This document shows, piece after piece, positions 9,201 to 16,800 of a stretch of 43,037 nucleotides of DNA. The stretch comes from a virus. Positions within the stretch are counted from its first letter, which is position 1. Each line of letters begins with the position of its first letter. A program made the translations under genes and the position numbers. Location of the stretch: positions 1-43,037 of IMG/VR virus record IMGVR_UViG_3300032194_000093; one strand, 5' to 3'. Under the pieces are notes generated by a model that saw nothing but the letters and a program-made list of their open reading frames with translations, searched no databases and was not told the origin of the DNA.

Positions 9201-10494
9201 GACCAGTAGGACCTTGAATACCAGTTTCACCCTGCTCACCTTGAATACCAAAATCACCCTGTACACCTTGGAAACCTTGACTACCTCTAGTTCCCTGGGC
9301 ACCTGTAGAACCCTGGATACCAAGTTCACCTTGAATACCCTGAGCACCTTGAGGTCCTAAATCACCCTGGATACCTTGAGTTCCCTGGTCGCCTTGGATA
9401 CCCTGTGTTCCTTGAGCACCTTGAGGTCCTAAATCACCTTGAACACCCTGAATACCTTGTTCGCCAAATATACCCTGGGTTCCTTGATCACCTTGAATAG
9501 AAATTCCCTGGATACCTTGATCACCCTGGATACCCTGTCCACCTCCACCTTGAACACCTTGCTGACCTTGTGTTCCAGTCTCACCTTGAACACCTTGATT
9601 AGAGATACCCTGAGTACCTTGGAATCCTAAATCACCCTGTATACCTTGCTCACCATCAGTGCCTTGGACACCTTGGAATCCTCTAGTACCCTGAAGACCT
9701 TGAGTTCCTGATTCACCCTGAACACCTTGAGTTCCCTGGTCTCCTTGGAGACCTTGAGTTCCTTGAGGTCCTAAATCACCTTGAATACCCTGTGGACCAA
9801 AATCACCCTGAATACCAAGTTCACCTTGAATACCTTGAGATCCAGTCTCTCCTTGGGCCCCATCGTTGCCTTGGAGACCTTGAATACCCTGTCCACCACT
9901 ACCTTGAATACCTTGGATGGAAAGTCCCTGGATACCTTGGATACCCTGTGGTCCTCTAACTGGTCCTACGTTGACCCATACAGCACCATCGTATACCCAA
10001 AGATCTCCAGTTGCATCGTCAAGGACACCATCACCGGCCGATGCTGGAATCCATGAATTTCCTGGATCATTTAATGTTGCTTGTGGATCACCAATTACGT
10101 TTACATCAGGAACAGATCCAACAATCTGAACCGAAGATCCATCTACACCTTGAATACCTTGAGCACCATCACCCTGGATACCCTGGAAACCTTGAATACC
10201 CTCACCCTGAATACCTTGAATACCTTGATTCCCGATACCTTGTAGACCTTGTGTACCCTGTGGTCCTTGGACACCCTGAATACCTTGACCACCTTCTTCG
10301 ATAAGAGTCCATGCTCTAATGCCATTCACATCAGAAGTCAGGACATATACCTGACCCGGTGGTGGGGGATTAGAAGGAGCTCCTAAATTGGGTTCCGCTT
10401 CTTCTAGAGCAAGGTAAGCGTATCTACCAGGACTGACACTTAACGGTCCTGTTACCTTTACTCTATTACTAAGGAGTCTACTGATTTCGGACAT
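6289..10494 (-). CDS. Collagen-like fibre protein with interspersed globular modules, 1401 aa
   Basis: Long G-X-Y tracts dominate the protein, with Gln almost always in the third position and almost no Pro (GIQGDQGTQG style), so it should form a trimeric collagen-like shaft. The N-terminal 70 residues are globular and presumably attach to the particle. Four copies of module A interrupt the shaft at about residues 118-182, 468-554, 807-885 and 1087-1155. Each starts with a VIGS or IIAN strand and ends ID-x-ATGDLWVYDG-x-W-x-NVG-x-x-RG-x-QG. Two copies of module B lie at about 585-707 and 908-1030, each with DPGAG-x-x-R-x-N near its start. The C-terminal 140 residues after GLTGPEAS are non-collagenous and may be the trimerising or receptor-binding tip. 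There is no cysteine. A side-fibre or whisker role is inferred from architecture and neighbours. The start is 7 nt after the 112-residue gene. Confidence 0.88.
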   Translation of the reverse strand: MSEISRLLSNRVKVTGPLSVSPGRYAYLALEEAEPNLGAPSNPPPPGQVYVLTSDVNGIRAWTLIEEGGQGIQGVQGPQGTQGLQGIGNQGIQGIQGEGIQGFQGIQGDGAQGIQGVDGSSVQIVGSVPDVNVIGDPQATLNDPGNSWIPASAGDGVLDDATGDLWVYDGAVWVNVGPVRGPQGIQGIQGLSIQGIQGSGGQGIQGLQGNDGAQGETGSQGIQGELGIQGDFGPQGIQGDLGPQGTQGLQGDQGTQGVQGESGTQGLQGTRGFQGVQGTDGEQGIQGDLGFQGTQGISNQGVQGETGTQGQQGVQGGGGQGIQGDQGIQGISIQGDQGTQGIFGEQGIQGVQGDLGPQGAQGTQGIQGDQGTQGIQGDLGPQGAQGIQGELGIQGSTGAQGTRGSQGFQGVQGDFGIQGEQGETGIQGPTGLQGNRGNTGLQGIQGDQGTQGIQGIQGDQGIQGIQGSRGRDFIIIGSNDDVIANTISEGFSAGPTPSDAEISAYLSDYFSATGPGPTAGFNDGIIDEATGDIYVLQFDGVTWVNVGNLRGLQGTQGTQGLQGDQGIQGIQGDQGTQGIQGFQGDKAGYPYEWNASAIIADPGAGAIRFNGLSGSPAATTIIAISSLTAVNINISDFIANWNTYGYTGNRGTLNFVQYLNSGTTSNQFTVTNVTDNGSWLEIDVINGTGQSFAANDEIVLQFFPTGAQGIQGVQGQQGTQGLQGDQGTQGIQGLSIQGVQGDQGTQGLQGDQGIQGIQGDQGTQGIQGDQGTQGIQGDQGTQGIQGLSVQGIQGIQGDQGVQGNEGTSLVIVGSVTDAEAEAIAGGFAAGAPASDTEISNYLLSVFDGDPEPLIQQNQGIIDEATGNLWVYNGTEFNNVGAIKGNQGIQGIQGDQGVQGFTGIQGPTGNFGGATFNYTFSSTTTAADPGAGLLRLNNATQNSATELYIDQQDDDSAFIDNFLVTIDSSTSLIKGHVKISENGDPSRFNFYAINSLTNNIGWWTISVSFVSGSGATFLNTDDILVTFARTGDLGNQGNQGIQGDQGTQGIFGEQGTQGIQGDFGPQGVQGVQGETGTQGSQGIQGELGKALEIIANVTDAQASGTTQTDINNEINADLAGQGVTAAAGDAVIDNATGDLYILRGGDWQNSGNLRGQQGLQGIQGTLGIQGDQGTQGIQGDQGTQGIQGLSIQGIQGDQGTQGIQGDQGTQGLQGDQGTQGLQGDQGTQGNQGTTGTIGGQGVQGTQGLLGTTGNTGAQGLTGPEASTPDEITNITLVASGDDPDVDPINASAFDGVENIFDVYFGTPGSYTRVVNDDLLGEVARLMISLGGIIQDPDSSGFGAGGTVGFRLNSNTGNTSIHFSEVPESGQSFFGVMFMKTSNPTTIFATVEQSITNAIIFGV
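6709..7034 (-). repeat. Collagen-type repeat tract preceding the C-terminal domain
   Basis: About 108 residues of G-X-Y triplets, with repeated GDQGTQGIQ or GDQGTQGLQ units that become less regular near the end (GTTGTIGGQG, then GLTGPEAS). It links the fourth module A to the terminal non-collagen domain. Confidence 0.88.
8077..8371 (-). repeat. Collagen-type repeat tract between module B1 and module A3
   Basis: About 98 residues of G-X-Q triplets with very regular GDQGTQGIQ nonapeptides. Adjacent 27-nt units are close to identical, which suggests recent tandem expansion. GLSIQG and GLSVQG breaks occur here as in the other tracts. Confidence 0.9.
9094..9945 (-). repeat. Longest collagen-type repeat tract of the fibre gene
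   Basis: About 284 residues of G-X-Y triplets lie between the first and second module A. At DNA level the tract is a degenerate array of 9-nt units, often grouped into 27-nt units encoding GIQGDQGTQ. Some triplets are broken, for example GISNQG and GISIQG. The low complexity also leaves several other frames open in this tract. Confidence 0.9.
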
Positions 10495-10501
10495 TTAAAG
10501 A

Positions 10502-10840
10502 TCAAGCGGATGTTTCTAGGATACTTGCAATAAACTTAAGATCATTACCAGTAGCATCAGAACCAGAAACTTGAATAAAGTCTCCAGTTTCTAATACTAG
10601 TTTACCTGTTAGTAGATTTAAAGTATCATTTGCTGGGATGGTGAAGTCGGAAACAACATCTGTCGTTACGGCACCTCTACCAAACTTAAACGTTACTTCA
10701 TATGGAGTTCCGCCCGTATTAGTAATCTGTGCCAAAAGGAATACAGATTTAAATCCAAGCGGTGCTTCGTAGACTTGAGTATCTACAGTTGTAACATCTG
10801 ATGTAATTGTTTTAAAATTATTTAGGGGTAAACCAGCCAT
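10502..10840 (-). CDS. Small beta-rich virion protein, 112 aa
   Basis: The pattern (NNFKTITSDVTTVDTQVYEA, then FLLAQITNTGGTPYEVTFKF, FTIPANDTLNLLTGKLVLETGDFIQVSGSD and LKFIASILE) is one I associate with a small structural protein found beside fibre genes in many T4-like cyanophages. It looks like a single beta-sandwich domain of about nine strands, with no cysteine and no signal peptide. It sits between the 2512-residue protein (9 nt) and the collagen-like fibre (7 nt), which suggests a connector or decoration role; that is inference. The start is the only plausible ATG (MAGLPLNNF). No Shine-Dalgarno is clear; the leader is AT-rich. Confidence 0.75.
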   Translation of the reverse strand: MAGLPLNNFKTITSDVTTVDTQVYEAPLGFKSVFLLAQITNTGGTPYEVTFKFGRGAVTTDVVSDFTIPANDTLNLLTGKLVLETGDFIQVSGSDATGNDLKFIASILETSA

Positions 10841-10849
10841 TGTTTTTAA

Positions 10850-13800
10850 TTAGGATAGGGCGAGGATGAAGGGGGTTACTGTAACAAAGAGTGATCTTTG
10901 GAACGAGTCTCCAGATAACGTACCAGTGTTCTGGTTGATCTGTAGACCTTGACCAATACGGAAGTTACCTAGTTGGTCTGTACTGGTAAAGGCGACTTTA
11001 CCGCCGTTAAGTTCAACAACTTCATTTGCTTGGATGGGAACACCACCTCTAGCAGGGATAGCTTCTTGAATCTTAGTTCCGGCACCCACATATTCCATAC
11101 AATGTGAGTTAGCGATGATTCTAGTCTGCTGGAAGAAGAAGACTTCATCACCATCATTCAGGTCAAAGGCAATATTTTCATCAGTAGTGATTGTAGTCTT
11201 GCCATTAACAGGATCAGGTATCTCTCCGGTAACAATACTGTAATACTGAGGATACATCTCTGGTTCTACTGTTGCTGTAACAGTAGGAGAACCACCAACC
11301 AATACAATATTTGGAGGATTAATAAACTGAGAACCAGAGGAGATAAGAGTAATCGAAGTTACGACACCATTAGTTAAGTTAGCGATAGCCTGAGCAGGAA
11401 TACCACTAGGACCAGTTGGGTCATCAATTACAACAGATGGAGGAGAGGCATAACCACTGCCACCATTGGTTATATTTATCTCTTCAATAAAGAAGTAAGG
11501 GTTGCCATTATTACCAATCGTGATGCCCTGACCAATATATGGCTTCTTCGGGCAATCTCTTAGATTGATAGTAGAACCTGGATTCTGATTGCCATCAACG
11601 AATGCTGTATATTGTAGTGGCGATACACCATCAGCAACTAGTCCGAAGTTACCAAAGTCAGTGTTAGAGTTCGTGATAGAGCAAGTAGAACCAGCAGTTA
11701 GATATACAGCACGGTTACAGCAGATCTCGAAGATAGACACTAACTGAGTATATCCACCGTTAACAATCGTAATACCGTCGCCACCTTGGTTATACTGGGT
11801 ATAAGAGTCAAGAACGAACGAGGCAGTTCCCTCGGCAAGGTTTCCGTCTACAATTAAACCACTACCAGTAGTAGTTAGAGAAGTACAGTTCTGTACATAT
11901 GGAGATCTGGTAATGTTACCAGCGTTACCAATGTAGTAGTCGAAGTTGAGTTCGATATTGTTAAAGTCTAGTTCGTTGGCGGTTGATAAAGTGATGACCT
12001 TATCTTGAATGCTAATAATGACAGCAGCAGTTGCCACACCGCCAGTTAGAGATCCTTCTGGAATGTTCTTAACAGTGACATACATTCTAGGTTTGAGACC
12101 TTGTGTAGCAGATCCTGGTTTGCCAGGTAGATCATCTAGAGTAATCTGGTATGATCCCTTGATACCGGTTCCTGTTCTAGTGAAGGTTTCTCCAATCTTT
12201 GTCTTGGGGAACGAGCAGGTGTAGGATGGGAATAGGTGTCCGGAGAATGTAACGTTAGTGATGTATCCACCGTTCTCACAGTAGATTAGATTCTGTGTAG
12301 GATCACTTGGGTAGATGCTAACATCACGGAGGTTATCACCAAAGATACCTGTGTTTGGAGGTAGAACAATAGGAGTCTGCTCTGTATATACACCAGACTT
12401 GACAAATACAGTTGTCTTGAAGGATGGTAACTGAACCTGTACAGAATCCTTACCACCTTCTAGTAACATGAACTCGATGATATTCCAGTAATTGTCGATA
12501 GCAGCATCAACATCAGTACAATATGGATACTCGAAGTCTCTAATGACTTCATTGTCGAAGTATAATGGTTCTAGACTATACTTTGGTTCGTATAAATCAT
12601 TGGAAGGACTTATAAGCCACTGATTAGATGCCTTCTTCATGATGTCCCTGGCAAATCTATAAGCAAGGATTGATTGCTCTAGTTCACCATCAATGTAGAT
12701 AAGTCTTCCGTTGTCGTTATCGAAGTAGAAGTTAGCAATATCAGTAGTATTGACATTACCACCAACCTTAAGGTCTGTAGCAATACCTACAACAACATAT
12801 CCCGTATCACGGAAGCAGAGAGATTCAGTCTTCTTCCATCCCTTTCTACCATAGTTTTCGGTAACTGTGTTGAGATGCTCTAGAGTTCCATCTGTTATAA
12901 CTTTCTCTAAGATAGCAAATAAGTTATCAACAGCAAATTGTACATCAATACATACCTTCTCGGATCCAGACTTCGTGTAATCTCTTGGTTCAAAACTTAA
13001 ACCATATTCTTCGGGACCACGGAATAGTTCTAGATCCTTGGCAAATAATTGATTAGTGAGTGCTTTCTTGATATATCTAGCAGCAGCTTTATAAGCAGTA
13101 ATAGATTCTGCCTCTTCTCCAACAATACCATTGGCGAGAGCATCTCCGTTATTGTCGAAGTATCCTCTAGCAACTTTAATAATGTTGACATTGCTGTTGG
13201 CATAGAGATCTTCAGCAATAGCTCTTACAACATACGAGATATCTCTACGACACTTAGTTTCATTGATAGATGGTTCACCATTGTCAACTGTAATACCATC
13301 CAAGAATGTTTCTGGTTGGGCATTTTGTAAAGTATCTGTAACGATAGTAACCAAAGAAGCAATCTCATTCTGAACATCAATACATTTGTTGGGATAGACA
13401 TTACCATCATCAGTGATAGTAAGATCTCTCTTATAAAGAACATTCTGAATGGCATCCTGCATCACTACGATTGCTTGACCGAGAGCAGATACTGTCTGGG
13501 GAACCTCTCCGGAAATCTGTGGAATTAGGATATCAGATCCAGTAACAATGTAAGTTCTTGCTGCTGAAATAATACTAGTGTTACTTCTGTTCTTGAGATC
13601 AGTCATGACAGCATCAACGATGAGTCCTAGATCTCTACGGCAAATCTTACCACCAGGAGTATCGGCAGAATCTGTGTCAAGGAAGATGCCCTCGTTCAAA
13701 GGAGGTACATTTTCATTAGTTCCAGTCAAGAAAGCATCAGAAGAGATTGCCGTTAAGTTGTCGATAGTAGTTCTAACATCAGCACAAGATCTAGGATCAG

Positions 13801-16800
13801 TGTTGCTCTGTGTTGCTGGATCAGGAGTGACAGTTAGATCCTTGACATATCCTGTTAGATCTGCTGTAACATATACAGAACCAGAAGTAACAGCAGTGCT
13901 GATGTCAAGAGAATCTTGGTTTGTGATCGCTGCTTTCATTAACTCAGAAGCAACTCTAAATGTAAATACAGATTCAGATTCTTCTCCGAGTACCCCATCG
14001 GTGATTGGATTACCCTCTTCATCAAAGTAGAAGTTGGTGAAGTATCTGATATATCTGTTACCTCTTGTGAATACATCAAGAGAGATAGCGTCAATGAAAT
14101 ATCCTAAGTCGCGCTTACACTTAGTTTCTACAGCAAGAAAATCAAATGCGCTGTACAGTGGATTTAGAGTGGCAGCAGTGAAGGCATCATCAACAATAGA
14201 TGCCTTGTTTTGCTGAATGAGACGATAAGAATCAGCATACCTGCTGTTCTCTGTAGTTACCTCATCACCATTAAAGTTGAAGTCTGGGAAATCAATAGCG
14301 ATCTGAGCAAGAGATTTGTCTAGAATTTCATTCTTATTGAGACCAATCAATCCAGCAGCATCATCAAAACGATCTTGCTGATATTGTGTCTCGACAGGTA
14401 GAGAACTTAGATTGCCACCAGCAATAACATCAGTGACAATAGTAGTCAGTGAAGCGATAGAGTTCTGAACATCAATACAAGCAGCAGCATTACCAGATTC
14501 AAGTACAGGTTCATCGGGGTTGCCATCGCCGTATACTGGTTCACCTGGAGAGATAGTTAAGTCTTTTTCGAATAACTGGTTCGTTACCGCTTTCTGCATC
14601 ATATCTCTTGCCATATTGAAGGCAGTGATAGACTCTGCTTCCTCTCCTAAAAGACCAGTATATAGAGGTACATCAGGAGAGATAAAATAGTTTTGGGCAA
14701 GTTTACGTGTATATCTGTTACCAGCACCTAGGAAGATATCAAGAGAAATAGCATCAATAAAGAATCCAATATCTCTACCACACTTAGACTCATTGAATAG
14801 AGGGTTGCCGTAGTTGACATCAATAGCATTGATGTTTGTTAGTGCTAATGCTGGATCAGTAATTGCTGTATTGATGGCATCAGAAGTAATACCAACCAAA
14901 GTTTGGATAGTTGCTCTTACAGCAGCACAGGAAGCAGGATCTTTGTTATCTCCTGTAGCAGGGTCTGCTAAGATCGATAGATCTTGTCTGAACAACTGGT
15001 TAGTTACCGCTAACTCCATAGCATTAGCAGCGGCATTGAAAGCAGTAACAGATTCTGCCTCTTCTCCAATGTCACTATAGACACCACCTGGGAAGTATCC
15101 TAAAGCATTAGCAATAGACTTGACATTTGCTTCATTGTAAAGATCATCTACAACAGCATCGATTACATATCCTAAGTCACGCTTACACTTGTCCATACCG
15201 GCATTATAGTCGCCGTTATTGACATAAGGGAGAAGATCGATATCATCAGAAGCAAATACATCGATAACAATCGTTGCTAGGTTATCGATAGTAGTCTGTA
15301 CATCAGAACAAGCACTAACATCTGTTCTAGATACATCTGGTTCTCCACTGCCAAATTCGGCAGGACCTTCTACAACGGTGAGATCAGTAAATGCTAATTG
15401 GTTAGCAACTGCTAACTTCATAAGCTCGGCAGCTCTATTCCAAGCAAACTGAGATGCTAGTTGTTCTTCATCGTCTAGTTGTGGAAGTCTAATTCCGAAT
15501 TCATCAAAATGGAATAGAGTAAAGTCTCTGGTATATCTGTTTCCTCTAGTAAATACGTCTAACGATACGGCATCAGTGAAGTATGAAATATCTCTACGAC
15601 ACTTAGCTTCTACAGCAGCAAGATTAGCAACTACACCAGCTCCAGCATGGAAGTTAGGGAACAATGCTGGATTAGCAGTCACATAAGCAGCAGTGCCATT
15701 GTATGTCTCATCATCAATGTCATTCTTATTCTGTTGAATCAAACGATAACCGTCATAGTAACGATAGTTTTCTTGGTTACTAGCAGGATCGCCAGGAAAC
15801 ACAAAATCGGGATGGTCGATAGCAATCTGTGCTAATCCTCTATCAGCGATCTCATTCTTATTGGCAAATACCAAGTTAGAAGCATCTTGGTATGTTCCTT
15901 GGGGAACATTAAACTCATCTGGGATGACAGCGAAACCACTGTTAGCAAGAGCAATCTCAGCATTGAGTACATCAACAACTGCTGTTACTAGTGTATTAAT
16001 TGTGCTCCTAACATCAGCACAAGCAGTGGGATCTGTATTAGGAACATCACCGCCAGGATTATTAGGATCGTATGTAGGATTACCAATAAGGACTGTTAAA
16101 TCTCTGTATAGAGTTAGTCCTCTGTCGAATGCTTCACCGGCAGTGTTGGTTCCATCATCTAATGTATAAGATCTAGTTGTTGGGAGAGTAACAGATAACT
16201 GATTAGTAATTACTGCTTCCATGATCGCTTCTACATTCTGGAAAGCAACAATAGAAGCAGCTTCTTCTCCCTCTAATCCATTTAGAATAAACTCATTCGA
16301 GTCGTTGTAATAACCTAAAAGAAACTTTCTGGTATATGTGTTAGCACCACCCAAGAACATATCTAGAGAGATGGAATCAACAAAGAATCCAATATCACGC
16401 TTACATTGTTCTGGAGTTCCTACTGTAGCAAGACCCTCTAGAATCATATCGTCGTATGCTAACTCAACGATTAGAGTTCTGTTCTGTTGGACCAAACGAT
16501 AAGCATCTTTATATCTGGAATACTCGGTCTCTACAGGATCACCAGGATAAGAGAAATCTTCATGCTGATTAGCAATTTCGGCAAGAGATCTATCTACAAT
16601 CTCTCTACGGTTTTGTTGGATGAGACGATAAGAATCTCTATATCTGGAGAATCTATCTTCCTGGTTAGATCCTGGGAAGAAGAAGTCGGGATGCTCAATA
16701 GCAATCTCGGCAAGTGCTCTGTCCTGAATCTCTTCCATGTTGGAGAAGATTAGGTTTCTGGCATCCTTCCATCTGCCAGATTCAGCAGGAGAGTCGGGGA

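Noticed and set aside
6709-10130. Possible CRISPR-like array from regularly spaced repeats in the fibre gene
   Set aside because: The repeats are coding G-X-Q triplets without unique spacers, and the array is in frame throughout.
6760-10325. Many open frames on both strands overlapping the collagen-like gene (for example plus-strand TLNTLCSL-type products)
   Set aside because: They are by-products of the 9-nt/27-nt repeat, which excludes stops in several frames. Their products are monotonous, lack ribosome-binding sites and run against the transcription direction of the module.
11473-11480. GATAAATA on the minus strand inside the 2512-residue gene
   Set aside because: It is more than 600 nt from the next start codon and encodes conserved residues of the GSGY region. 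A chance match to a short AT-rich motif is expected.
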